Assembly: GCA_023417315.1 (NCBI GenBank)
Contig: JAEZFW010000055.1
Coordinates: forward strand, 204,929-268,928
Length of the DNA: 64,000 nt
From: Pseudomonadota bacterium
GTDB taxonomy: Bacteria > Pseudomonadota > Gammaproteobacteria > Steroidobacterales > Steroidobacteraceae
Direction: 5' to 3'
The translations under genes were made by a program, and so were the position numbers. Below are positions 24,702 through 32,521 of the stretch, piece by piece. The stretch's first letter is position 1; every line of letters begins with the position of its first letter. The notes under the pieces are model-generated. The model saw only the letters and a list, made by a program, of their open reading frames with translations. It searched no databases and was not told the origin of the DNA.

Positions 24702-26912
24702 ATGGCATTTCTACAGAAAACGTGGTGGGCGAGCCTTCTGACTCCCGTGACGGTCTTCATCATCGGGTTCACCGCATCCGGGCTCGCTGCCTATCAGTTC
24801 GCGCGCGTGGCGAACGAGAAGGACCAGGAGCGCGTGGTCCACATATTCGGCCAAGCGCAGGACAGCATCGAGGCTCGGCTCGAAACGTACATCGCCATGC
24901 TGAGGGCCGGAGCTGGACTCGTATCCTCGCGCGATGGAGTTGTGAGCCGCGAGGAGTTCCGGCTGTTCGTCGATCAGCTGCAGCTGCCGGAGCGGTACCC
25001 CGGTGTGCAAGGGATAGGATTCAGTGCTCGATTGACGAACGGCGCCGGCGATCCGCGTGCGGCACTCGCCGCGTTCGGAGTGCCGGACCTCGAGCTCACA
25101 CCCGAAGGCGAGCGCGAGGAGGTTCACGCGATCGTGCATCTCGAGCCGCTCGATCGCAGGAACCAGGCCGCGCTCGGATACGACATGTTCAGCGAAGAAG
25201 TGCGCCGCACGGCCATGGAACGCGCGCGCGACACGGGCGAAGCCGCGAGCTCCGGGCGCGTGCAACTCGTGCAAGAGATCGACGAGCAAGTGCAGGCGGG
25301 GTTTCTAATTTATGAGCCTGTCTATCGCGGCGGGAAGACGCCGACTACAGTGGAGGAACGTCGGCGACGACTGATCGGCTTCGTGTACGCACCGTTTCGA
25401 GCCGATGATCTCATGCGCGGCATCTTCGGAATGCGTCCCCGCCAGCGCGTCGATGTCGAAATCTACGACGGCGAAATCAGGCCCGAGACTCTCCTGCATC
25501 GTTCACCAGGGTTCAGCGCCGACGCTCCCTGGCACCAGGATGATCGACGTATCTACGTAGCTGGCCAGCCTTGGGTCATTCGTTTTTCCACTCGACCCGA
25601 GTTTCAGTATTCGTCGAGCCGCGATTTGATTCCCTATGTCTTCTTGAGCGGATTGCTCGCTACCTTGATCCTGGCCGCGCTGACTGGCGCCCAAGTGCGC
25701 GCGAAACAGCGTGCAGATCACGCTGCACGTGCTGCGGAACAGACAGCACGAAAGCTCGAGGTGTTGCACGCGACGGCCTCGCGCTTTTCCGCGGAGCTCG
25801 ACCCAGAACGATTGATGCAGGAGATCGCCGATGCAGGTCGGGTGCTCTGCGGAGCGGAAGTGGGCGTCTTCTTCAGCGAGTGCAGTGCGTCCGACTCCTC
25901 GAAGGCTCAGACGCTGTTCACGGTATCCGGCCGGCGCCGCGACGAGCTCGCGCGGCTCGCGACTCTGAAGCAAACGGATGTGTTCGGCACTGCCGCACGC
26001 GGCGAGGCCAGCGTCGTTCGGTCAGCCGACATTACGACCGATTTGCGGTTCCGTAAGGATGCAGCGAACGGAGCGCTGCCCTTTGAAGATGGCACGATGC
26101 GAAGCTACTTGGCCGTCCCGGTCGTATCACGCTCTGGCGAGGTCTTGGGCGGTCTGCTGTTCGGCCATCCCGATGCGGGCATCTTCACTGAAGAGGCGCA
26201 ACGCTCGATCGTCGCGCTCGCAGGACATGCGGCCATCGCGATCGACAACTCGCGACTGTTCAAAGCCTCGCAAGAAGAGATCGTCGCGCGCAAGAAGATC
26301 GAAGAGCATCAGAAGTTCTTGTTAGACGAGCTCAATCATCGGGTGAAAAACACGCTCGCAACTGTGCAGTCCATCGCGGCGCAGACAATGCGTTCATCGC
26401 CTGATCCTGCCGCTTTTCGCAACGCTTTCGAAGCGCGCCTGATCGCGCTCAGCGCCGCTCATGATCTGCTCTCGCGAGAAAATTGGCGCGGCGTGATGCT
26501 GCGCGATCTGGTACGGCGGGAATTGGCTCCGTATGGCTTGGACGATCGCAGCCGGGTCAGCATCGAAGGCGAGCGCGTGTGGCTCCCTGCACGCATTTCT
26601 GTGCCGCTCGGCATGGCGATTCACGAGCTCGCAACGAATGCGGCACGTCACGGATCGCTCACCTCACCGAAGGGCAGGGTGGATGTACGTTGGACGTGCA
26701 GCGAAACGCCGGCGGGTCTTGCGCTGTCGCTCACATGGCAAGAGTCTGGTGGACCGGCCGTGGCAACGCCGCTTCGCAGAGGATTCGGAACGCGCATGAT
26801 CGAGCGCGGTCTCGAGCACGATCTTCGGGGCGAAACGAAGCTGTACTTCGAGCCCAAAGGATTGCGCTGTGAGATCAAAGCGCAGATTCCAGCGCATCAG
26901 GCTGTTGCATGA
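24702..26912 (+). CDS. CHASE-GAF sensor histidine kinase (HWE/HisKA_2 type)
   Basis: A membrane sensor kinase of 736 residues. TM1 is at about 10-34; a periplasmic CHASE domain (about 60-280) has the typical PGVQGIGFSARL and LGYDMFSEEVRRTAM; TM2 is at about 310-330. A GAF domain follows (about 350-520), then an HWE/HisKA_2 transmitter: His546 in LNHRVKNTLATVQSIAAQT, HELATNAARHG, and WQESGGP with GFGTRMIE in the ATPase domain. CHASE domains bind small extracellular ligands such as cytokinin-like adenine derivatives, but none is known here. It overlaps the receiver gene by four bases (ATGA), so the two form a coupled pair. Confidence 0.9.
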   Translation: MAFLQKTWWASLLTPVTVFIIGFTASGLAAYQFARVANEKDQERVVHIFGQAQDSIEARLETYIAMLRAGAGLVSSRDGVVSREEFRLFVDQLQLPERYPGVQGIGFSARLTNGAGDPRAALAAFGVPDLELTPEGEREEVHAIVHLEPLDRRNQAALGYDMFSEEVRRTAMERARDTGEAASSGRVQLVQEIDEQVQAGFLIYEPVYRGGKTPTTVEERRRRLIGFVYAPFRADDLMRGIFGMRPRQRVDVEIYDGEIRPETLLHRSPGFSADAPWHQDDRRIYVAGQPWVIRFSTRPEFQYSSSRDLIPYVFLSGLLATLILAALTGAQVRAKQRADHAARAAEQTARKLEVLHATASRFSAELDPERLMQEIADAGRVLCGAEVGVFFSECSASDSSKAQTLFTVSGRRRDELARLATLKQTDVFGTAARGEASVVRSADITTDLRFRKDAANGALPFEDGTMRSYLAVPVVSRSGEVLGGLLFGHPDAGIFTEEAQRSIVALAGHAAIAIDNSRLFKASQEEIVARKKIEEHQKFLLDELNHRVKNTLATVQSIAAQTMRSSPDPAAFRNAFEARLIALSAAHDLLSRENWRGVMLRDLVRRELAPYGLDDRSRVSIEGERVWLPARISVPLGMAIHELATNAARHGSLTSPKGRVDVRWTCSETPAGLALSLTWQESGGPAVATPLRRGFGTRMIERGLEHDLRGETKLYFEPKGLRCEIKAQIPAHQAVA

Positions 26913-27310
26913 GCGAGGCGGCATCCAACCTCTTGGCCGGCGCGGGCGTCCTTGCGGTCGAGGACGAGAGTCTCGTCGCGATGTTCTTGGAGGATTCTCT
27001 GCAGGAACTGGGCTGCGATGTGATCGGGCCCGCAGCGCGCGTGGAGGAAGCGTTGGAGCTGCTCGAGCGCCACGAAGTCAATGCGGCCGTTCTCGACATC
27101 AACGTTGCTGGCGAGCAAGTGTTTCCCGTAGCGGATCGGCTCGTTGCGCTTGGCGTCCCGTTCGTGTTCGCGACCGGATACGGTGCCGCGGGTCTCGCCG
27201 AAGCACATCAGTCCCGCCAAGTGCTGCCGAAGCCTTACTCGGCCGCGGCCCTTCGCAAAGCTTTGGAAGCGTGTCTGTCGTCGATAGCGGGCCCCGCACC
27301 GCTCATGTGA
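26909..27310 (+). CDS. single-domain response regulator
   Basis: A 133-residue receiver with no output domain. Conserved acidic pair in AVEDESLVA, phosphoacceptor Asp63 in VLDINVAG, Thr/Gly in FATGYG and Lys in LPKPYS. It overlaps the preceding HWE kinase and is surely its partner. Stand-alone receivers next to HWE kinases often act as phosphate sinks or feed a further histidine phosphotransferase, as in general stress signalling of alphaproteobacteria; here no output protein is encoded nearby. Confidence 0.9.
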   Translation: MSEAASNLLAGAGVLAVEDESLVAMFLEDSLQELGCDVIGPAARVEEALELLERHEVNAAVLDINVAGEQVFPVADRLVALGVPFVFATGYGAAGLAEAHQSRQVLPKPYSAAALRKALEACLSSIAGPAPLM

Positions 27311-27534
27311 CCCACTTTCATCCAACTGCATCGTCGCGTTATCGGCGCGACCGATGATGCCCCCTCGATTGCACTGAGCGTTCGACCGATCTAGTCTTCA
27401 CAGTGTGAACATCGTCACCTCGCGCAGCGAGCGATGGCCTTATGTTCACCTCATCCACTCGATGATGCATGCGAGCTCGGCCTTCCGGTCCCGCTCGCGC
27501 GGTTTGTTATTGCAACGTTCATGGGGCGACGAGC

Positions 27535-28587
27535 ATGGGGACAGGAGCGGCTTGGTTATGCGGACAGGCGAGAGGTTTAGCCGCGCTTGTAGTGCTCATA
27601 GGTCTGTCGCTCTGGTCGAGCTCATCTCACGCGACCTACCTCGCACGCGAAGACGTACGTCTATTCATCGAGTCCATGCAGGAGCTCGGCCTCGATGCCG
27701 CTGAGCTCGAGCGCGTGCTCGGCGAGGCGCGCCATCAAGCGATGGTCGTTCGCCTCATCGGTCCCGAACGACCGAAGCAGGCGCAGCCGGTTCGGTCGTA
27801 CCCAGCCTATCGGGCGAAGTTCCTCACGCCAGCACGCATCGGTGCGGGTACGCAGTTCTGGGCCGAGCACGAATCCGATTTGCGTCGCGCCGAGATCGAG
27901 TATGGCGTACCCGCGGAAGTTATCGTCGGCATCCTCGGCGTCGAAACAGTCTTCGGAAGGAACACGGGATCCTTCCGCGTCGTGGACGCGCTTGCGACCA
28001 TCGCCTTCGATGGACCGCGGCGCCAGGAGTATTTCCGCGAGGAGCTGCGAGAGTTCTTCCTGCTCGCACGCGACTTGGGACTCGATCCGCTCGCAATCAA
28101 GGGGTCCTATGCCGGCGCGATGGGCTGGCCACAGTTCATGCCGTCCAGCTATCGCAAGCACGCGGTCGACTTCGACGGCGATGGCTTCATCGATCTCGTG
28201 GACAGCCCGGTCGATGCGATTGGCAGCATCGCGAGCTACTTGAGCGCTCACGGATGGGTCTCCGGGGAGCCTTCCAGGATCACCGTGCAGTTGCCCGCGG
28301 GGAGCGAAGCTGAGCTGATCAGCGGATTGCAGCGCGTGCATACCGTGGCGGAACTGAAGCAAAAGGGTGTGAAGTTCTCGAGCACGAAGCTTCCGGAAGG
28401 GGAGTGCTCAGTCGTCGAGCTGCCTGCGCCCGGCAAACCGCCGAAGTACTTCGCCGGTTTCGCCAACTTCGAAGCGGTCACGCGCTACAACCGCTCGACG
28501 TTCTACGCGACAGCGGTGCTCGAGTTGGCCGAGGCGATTCACAAAGCTCGTCAACACCAGATGACCGCGAACACGAGCGCGGACTGA
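27535..28587 (+). CDS. mltB: lytic murein transglycosylase B
   Basis: Cleaves peptidoglycan between MurNAc and GlcNAc with 1,6-anhydro product. Catalytic Glu lies in GILGVETVFGRNTGSFRV. MGWPQFMPSSYRKHAVDFDGDGFIDL is the MltB signature, with the EF-hand-like calcium loop. The start at 27535 gives a signal peptide ending SSSHA; the frame opens at 27469, but the extra residues are not signal-like. Mature protein begins TYLAREDVRLFI. There is no lipobox, so it is probably soluble and periplasmic, unlike E. coli MltB. It appears to be a single gene. Confidence 0.9.
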   Translation: MGTGAAWLCGQARGLAALVVLIGLSLWSSSSHATYLAREDVRLFIESMQELGLDAAELERVLGEARHQAMVVRLIGPERPKQAQPVRSYPAYRAKFLTPARIGAGTQFWAEHESDLRRAEIEYGVPAEVIVGILGVETVFGRNTGSFRVVDALATIAFDGPRRQEYFREELREFFLLARDLGLDPLAIKGSYAGAMGWPQFMPSSYRKHAVDFDGDGFIDLVDSPVDAIGSIASYLSAHGWVSGEPSRITVQLPAGSEAELISGLQRVHTVAELKQKGVKFSSTKLPEGECSVVELPAPGKPPKYFAGFANFEAVTRYNRSTFYATAVLELAEAIHKARQHQMTANTSAD

Positions 28588-28811
28588 CAAGCTGTCGAAA
28601 GCCGAGCTGCGTCGGCGCGAAAGCCTGTCGGCAGGGAGGACTCTCTATCGACGTCAAGAAAGCCTAGCCGCAAGACAGAAGGACTAACCGTCCCTTCTCT
28701 CTCCTGCCGCTAGGTCTTCTGCCGATAGGCTTTCATCCCGTTCGAGCTAGACATTCCAGCTGAGTCTGCGATGTCGTACGCTGCGGCATCTGATTCGCAC
28801 CGGCTCCACCG
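28588..28811. repeat. cluster of GAAAGCCTRTCGGC repeats
   Basis: GAAAGCCTGTCGGC (28619-28632) and GCCGATAGGCTTTC (28721-28734) are inverted copies with one mismatch, and related copies (AGAAAGCCTAGCCGC near 28658, GTCGAAAGCCGAGC near 28594) lie between or beside them. It separates mltB from marC and may form a large hairpin. Confidence 0.6.
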
Positions 28812-29399
28812 ATGACCGATCTGCTCTCCGCCGTCGTGACGCTATTCCTGATCATGGATCCGTTGGGGAACGTTCCGATTTTCCTATCAGTGCTCAAGAA
28901 GGTCCCGCAGGAGCGCCGCAAGAAGATCGTTATCCGCGAAGTGCTGATCGCGTATGGTGTGCTGCTCATCTTCATGCTCGTCGGTGATCATGCCCTGCGC
29001 ATGCTGCACATCGAGCAAGAGACGATCAGCATCGCAGGCGGCATCGTTCTGTTTCTCATCGCGCTGCGGATGATCTTTCCTTCACACGGAAGTTATAGCG
29101 ATGCGCCCGAGGGCGAGCCATTGGTCGTGCCTCTCGCGATTCCGCTCATCGCAGGTCCCTCGGCGATGGCGGCGCTCCTACTTCTGCAGCGGGCGAATAC
29201 CGGGGGTAGTGCGGATCTGTGGCTCGCGATGACGATTGCGTGGGCGCTGACCGCTGCCATCTTGATTGCCGCCCCATTCTTCTATCGTATTCTCGGCGAG
29301 CGTGGTCTGACGGCAATGGAGCGGCTGATGGGTATGGTGCTCGTAATGATCAGCGTGCAAATGCTGCTCAACGGCGTGAGCGCGTTCATGCAGCGTTGA
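28812..29399 (+). CDS. MarC/YhgN-family membrane protein
   Basis: A 195-residue inner-membrane protein of the MarC (UPF0056) family with about six helices. The N-terminal FLIMDPLGNVPIFLSVLK is the family signature, and VPLAIPLIAGPSAMA marks the second half-repeat. Function is unknown; despite the name, the family is not shown to cause multiple antibiotic resistance. The start is the ATG at 28812. It is 64 bases before a HAD hydrolase gene, with which it may be co-transcribed. Confidence 0.9.
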   Translation: MTDLLSAVVTLFLIMDPLGNVPIFLSVLKKVPQERRKKIVIREVLIAYGVLLIFMLVGDHALRMLHIEQETISIAGGIVLFLIALRMIFPSHGSYSDAPEGEPLVVPLAIPLIAGPSAMAALLLLQRANTGGSADLWLAMTIAWALTAAILIAAPFFYRILGERGLTAMERLMGMVLVMISVQMLLNGVSAFMQR

Positions 29400-29463
29400 T
29401 CGGCGCCGGCGCACTCACTGCGTTCCGCTAGAATGGCGACTTTGCCCCGACTTCCGCACACGT

Positions 29464-30096
29464 ATGCCTTCGACGCCGCAGCAGCCCATCATCGACACTG
29501 TCATCTTCGATCTCGGCAACGTACTGATCGATTGGAACCCGCGACATCTCTATCGCAAGCTGTTCCTTGGCGATGAGCACAGCATGGAACGATTCCTGGC
29601 GGAGGTCTGCACGGCCGAATGGAACGAGCGGCAAGATGCAGGTCGCGCGTGGGATCAAGCCATCGCAGAGGCGAGCGCACGGCACCCTCAATATGCTCGG
29701 ATGATTCGCGCGTATCGCGAGCGCTGGGATGAAATGCTCGGCGGGCCCTTGCATGACTCGGTCGCCTTGTTGAACGAGTTGCGCAGCGCGGGCGTCCGTC
29801 TATTCGCGCTCACGAACTGGTCGGAGGACACCTTTCCGATTGCACTCGAGCGTTACGAGTTCTTGAGTTGGTTCGAAGACATTCTCGTCTCAGGCCGCGA
29901 GAAGCTCATCAAACCGGATCCCGCCATCTTTCGGCTGTTGATCTCCCGATTCGGAATCGACATCGAGCGTGCGATCTTTATCGATGACAGCTTGAAGAAC
30001 GTGGAAGGTGCGCGCCGCGTCGGCTTGCGAGCCATTCACTTCACGGGTGCGCAACAACTCCGAGCGGATCTGCGCCAGATGGGTCTGCCAGTTTAA
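29464..30096 (+). CDS. HAD-superfamily hydrolase (YihX-like)
   Basis: A 210-residue cytoplasmic phosphatase of HAD subfamily IA. Motif I is FDLGNVLIDW (nucleophile Asp, with the second acidic residue replaced by Gly-Asn as in the YihX/epoxide hydrolase N-terminal group), motif II is LTNWSED, motif III is the Lys in LIKPDPAIF and motif IV is FIDDSLKNVEGA. YihX dephosphorylates alpha-D-glucose 1-phosphate; whether this one does is unknown. A tryptophan after the nucleophile motif and the NWS motif II support this subgroup. Confidence 0.85.
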   Translation: MPSTPQQPIIDTVIFDLGNVLIDWNPRHLYRKLFLGDEHSMERFLAEVCTAEWNERQDAGRAWDQAIAEASARHPQYARMIRAYRERWDEMLGGPLHDSVALLNELRSAGVRLFALTNWSEDTFPIALERYEFLSWFEDILVSGREKLIKPDPAIFRLLISRFGIDIERAIFIDDSLKNVEGARRVGLRAIHFTGAQQLRADLRQMGLPV

Positions 30097-30416
30097 GTCT
30101 CATCTCGAAGGGAGCGCATGGGCAAAGATGCGAGACGGAGCAGATCTGATCTCAAGACTCATATCCTTTAAATCCTGTTCATCCTGCCTAGACTCTCTTC
30201 GTTGCCTGGTCTCAAAAGAAGGAGAGTGGACAGGATCAATAGGATGAACAGGATGACCGGAAGGGAGTAGTGACTCGTCATTCTGCAAACCTCCCTGTCC
30301 AGTCAGCATCTTCTCCCTCCTTGGGCTGTGGCCGCGTCGGCATTCTCCTACTTGCCGGAACAACGACGAAACCGTGTGCGTCCGAATAGCGCCGTTACCA
30401 TTCCATGGAGGCGATC
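30097..30416. other. intergenic region with an AGGATGAACAGGA inverted repeat
   Basis: TCCTGTTCATCCT (30173-30185) and AGGATGAACAGGA (30241-30253) are perfect 13-base inverted copies with 55 bases between. The same side also contains CAGGATCAATAGGATG, so the unit is partly duplicated. No gene seen. GGAGG at 30407-30411 is the ribosome site of the next gene. Confidence 0.6.
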
Positions 30417-30773
30417 ATGAAAGGTCACAGCACAAGCATCCTAGCCCTGGTGTCGCTTGCATTCGCAAGCGTTGCGTGGGGACAGACACAAGGAGCAGAT
30501 CAGACCGATCCGAGCGCAGCATCGAGCCCGCATCAGCGACAGTCGACTGATACGCAGGCAGCCGATGCGCCGCCTACCGATGACACGGATCCTTCCGCCA
30601 GCTCGACTCAGCACCAACGTGAGACCACGCGTACCGCGGCGCGCGACGAAGAGGGTGAAGACGCGCGCGTCAAGGAATGCGTCGAGAAGTTGAAGGCCAA
30701 GGACAAGGGCGTTCCGGACTATCAAGCCAAGAAGGCGTGCCGCGAGCACGTACGGAAGCAGGACACCACCTAA
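30417..30773 (+). CDS. small secreted acidic/basic repeat protein
   Basis: An exported protein of 118 residues starting at ATG 30417, five bases after GGAGG. A signal peptide (about 1-22, ending AWGQ) is followed by a disordered Asp/Ser/Thr-rich part in which DQTDPSAASSPHQRQSTDTQAA is followed by a diverged copy DDTDPSASSTQHQRETTRTAA. A C-terminal helix carries two cysteines (VKECVEKL and KKACREHV) that could form a disulfide. No family recognised. It is unlinked to its neighbours. Confidence 0.75.
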   Translation: MKGHSTSILALVSLAFASVAWGQTQGADQTDPSAASSPHQRQSTDTQAADAPPTDDTDPSASSTQHQRETTRTAARDEEGEDARVKECVEKLKAKDKGVPDYQAKKACREHVRKQDTT

Positions 30774-30801
30774 TCGGGCGGTTGACCCCCGGCCAACGAG
30801 T

Positions 30802-30822
30802 CCCTCTTCGCGATGAAGAGGG
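30802..30822 (+). terminator. probable terminator hairpin
   Basis: CCCTCTTC (30802-30809) and GAAGAGGG (30815-30822) form a perfect eight-base stem with a five-base loop, about 28 bases after a stop codon. No T-run follows, so termination would be weak or factor-assisted. Confidence 0.4.
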
Positions 30823-30900
30823 ATTCCGAGCTCGACCCGAGACTGCTGGTGATCCGCATTCCTAATGCGTGGCTAGTGCGATCCGGGATTCCTAGTGCAT

Positions 30901-30966
30901 CCCTCTCCCACAAGGGAGAGGGTTCGGGTGAGGGCTTTGACTTCGTCATCTCGTCGCTCCGTCACT
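30901..30966 (+). repeat. composite hairpin plus TGACG repeat, left copy
   Basis: CCCTCTCCC (30901-30909) and GGGAGAGGG (30914-30922) form a hairpin, followed by TTCGGGTGAGGG and then inverse TGACGnnG-type units (GACTTCGTCATC...CCGTCACTT). The same composite, inverted, occurs at 31706-31762 on the other side of the YkgJ-type gene. Confidence 0.7.
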
Positions 30967-31002
30967 TGAACATCGGCTCCGAGCGCGGCTTAGAATGCTG
31001 CA

Positions 31003-31740
31003 ATGGAAATCACGCTCGATGAAGACTTCGTTCAGCGGACGCTGACCGACGAATACGACTGCGCGCGCGACGAGATCGGCGAACGAGGCGTGGCACGCGC
31101 GTTCGAGAGCTCGCAGCGTCGGCACGACGAGCGAATCGCAGGCGCTCCGGATGTCGCAACACTTGCGTGCCGTGCGGGCTGCACGTGGTGTTGTCACTTC
31201 AGCGTCGACGTGCGGGCAGTGGAAGTCTTCCGCATCCTCGATCTGATGGAGCACGAATTCTCGGTGGATGACCGGGCGCGCATTCATCAGGAGATCCGCA
31301 CGAACAGCGCGACCCTACGTGGTCTGGACCCGATCGAGCGCATGCGCCGCAACGTCAAGTGTCCATTCTTGGCTGAGGGGCGTTGCACGATCTACGCCGC
31401 GCGCCCGCAGACTTGCCGCAACTATCACGCCACCGATGTCACCGGCTGCCGGCTTTCGTACGAGGATCCGAACAATCTAGAGATCGATCCAGATTTCGCC
31501 CCGTTTGTTTATCAAGCGGGCGGTGCGCATGTGGAAGGATTCAGTAAGGCGCTGCGCGAGCTTGGGTTCGATGATCGAGTCTACGAGCTCAATGCAGCCT
31601 TCGATGCCGCGCTTTCCGATCCCACCACGCGTGACCGATTCGAGGCAAAGCAAGCGCCCTTCCTGAAACTGCGAGGTGAGGCCGTGCCGCCGGAGTTCGA
31701 GGAAGTTGACGAGGTGACGAGGTCGGAGCCCTCACCCTAA
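31003..31740 (+). CDS. YkgJ-family cysteine cluster protein
   Basis: A 245-residue cytoplasmic protein with the Fe-S or zinc-type cysteine cluster of the YkgJ/CxxCxxCC family: CRAGCTWCC near residue 56, CPFLAEGRCTIYAARPQTCRNY near 122 and a further Cys in VTGC. Biochemical role is unknown for most of the family. The last codons (encoding EVTRSEPSP) fall inside the right copy of the composite repeat, so the C terminus was probably altered when that repeat was placed. It stands alone between two inverted repeat copies. Confidence 0.8.
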   Translation: MEITLDEDFVQRTLTDEYDCARDEIGERGVARAFESSQRRHDERIAGAPDVATLACRAGCTWCCHFSVDVRAVEVFRILDLMEHEFSVDDRARIHQEIRTNSATLRGLDPIERMRRNVKCPFLAEGRCTIYAARPQTCRNYHATDVTGCRLSYEDPNNLEIDPDFAPFVYQAGGAHVEGFSKALRELGFDDRVYELNAAFDAALSDPTTRDRFEAKQAPFLKLRGEAVPPEFEEVDEVTRSEPSP

Positions 31741-31762
31741 CGCTCTCCCTCGAGGGAGAGGG
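31706..31762 (-). repeat. composite hairpin plus TGACG repeat, right copy (inverted)
   Basis: TTGACGAGGTGACGAGG leads into CCCTCACCCTAACG and the 18-base palindrome CTCTCCCTCGAGGGAGAG (31743-31760). Read on the minus strand it has the same order as the copy at 30901-30966. It overlaps the 3' end of the YkgJ-type gene. Confidence 0.7.
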
Positions 31763-31946
31763 GACCGCTCGACGGAGAAGGGATTGGATGTGACCACGAT
31801 AGTTATAGGTTCGATGAAGTTTTTTGGGTATTTCGTCGAACGGGGGCGCAGATCTTTTTCTTCTTTATTCTTCTTTGTCCTTCCTTCTTCTTCTTCTTCT
31901 TCTGACTTCGTGACGTCGTTACTCCGTCACTTGGCGGGTCACTCGG
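31763..31946. repeat. polypyrimidine (CTT)n tract and TGACG units
   Basis: Between convergent genes. A pyrimidine-rich tract runs from about 31853, with 26 uninterrupted pyrimidines at 31878-31903 made mostly of TTC triplets. Immediately after are TCTGACTTCGTGACGTCG, CTCCGTCACTT and GGTCACTCGGTCAC, members of the TGACG repeat group. Confidence 0.7.
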
Positions 31947-32516
31947 TCACTTTTGCCTAGCGGCCGCAAGCCACTCGCGCGCTTGTCTCGGTGTCATCGA
32001 CGGATCGCCGCCGTCTTTTGCAATTGCGCACAGCAGATTCACTGCATCGCTCTGCTTCTTTTCCGTTGCCTGCAGCGACACCTTCAGCTTGTGATGCTCG
32101 AACGTCGAGCGCAAGGCTTCGGCAGCAAAGCGGGGCGCCTTGTTCAACTTCTTGCCCTGCAGAGCTTCCTCCGCCCGCCGCGCGGCGCGCGCCGACTGCT
32201 CGAGCCATATCGCTGCGGCATTCGCATCGACATACGGGATGCCGAGCGTTCGAGACGATTCGGCGATGCTCGCGAGCGCTTCGGCCTCGGGCGTGCCGCG
32301 GCGGGTACTCGATTCGAGCCAGTCCGCCAAGGTTGTCGCATGCTTATCGAAGGTCTTGAGCGACTGACGCACACCACGGGCGCCTGGGCCGCAGTCGAGC
32401 TCATAGTGGGCGGCGAAACCGCGCGCGATGTTGAAGATGTGCTCGACGAAAGCGTCGCTGTCCTTCACGGCGCGCGCAGCTTTCTCGAGCGTCTTACTCC
32501 GGCGTTTTCTGCTCAT
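31947..32516 (-). CDS. hypothetical protein
   Basis: A 189-residue soluble protein rich in Ala, Lys, Arg and Glu, predicted mostly helical. It starts MSRKRRSKTLEKAARAVKDSD and ends MTPRQAREWLAAARQK; a segment near the middle (AAAIWLEQSARAARRAEEAL) is amphipathic helix. No cysteine motif or catalytic signature and no signal peptide. The stop lies five bases before the end codon region of the upstream PQQ dehydrogenase gene at 32522, so it is probably last in the ThuA-PQQ transcript. I do not recognise it. Confidence 0.65.
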   Translation of the reverse strand: MSRKRRSKTLEKAARAVKDSDAFVEHIFNIARGFAAHYELDCGPGARGVRQSLKTFDKHATTLADWLESSTRRGTPEAEALASIAESSRTLGIPYVDANAAAIWLEQSARAARRAEEALQGKKLNKAPRFAAEALRSTFEHHKLKVSLQATEKKQSDAVNLLCAIAKDGGDPSMTPRQAREWLAAARQK

Positions 32517-32521
32517 TCTGC

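Noticed and set aside
30901..31762. Insertion sequence around the YkgJ-type gene
   Set aside because: Flanking inverted repeats exist, but no transposase is encoded and the unit is also found singly elsewhere.
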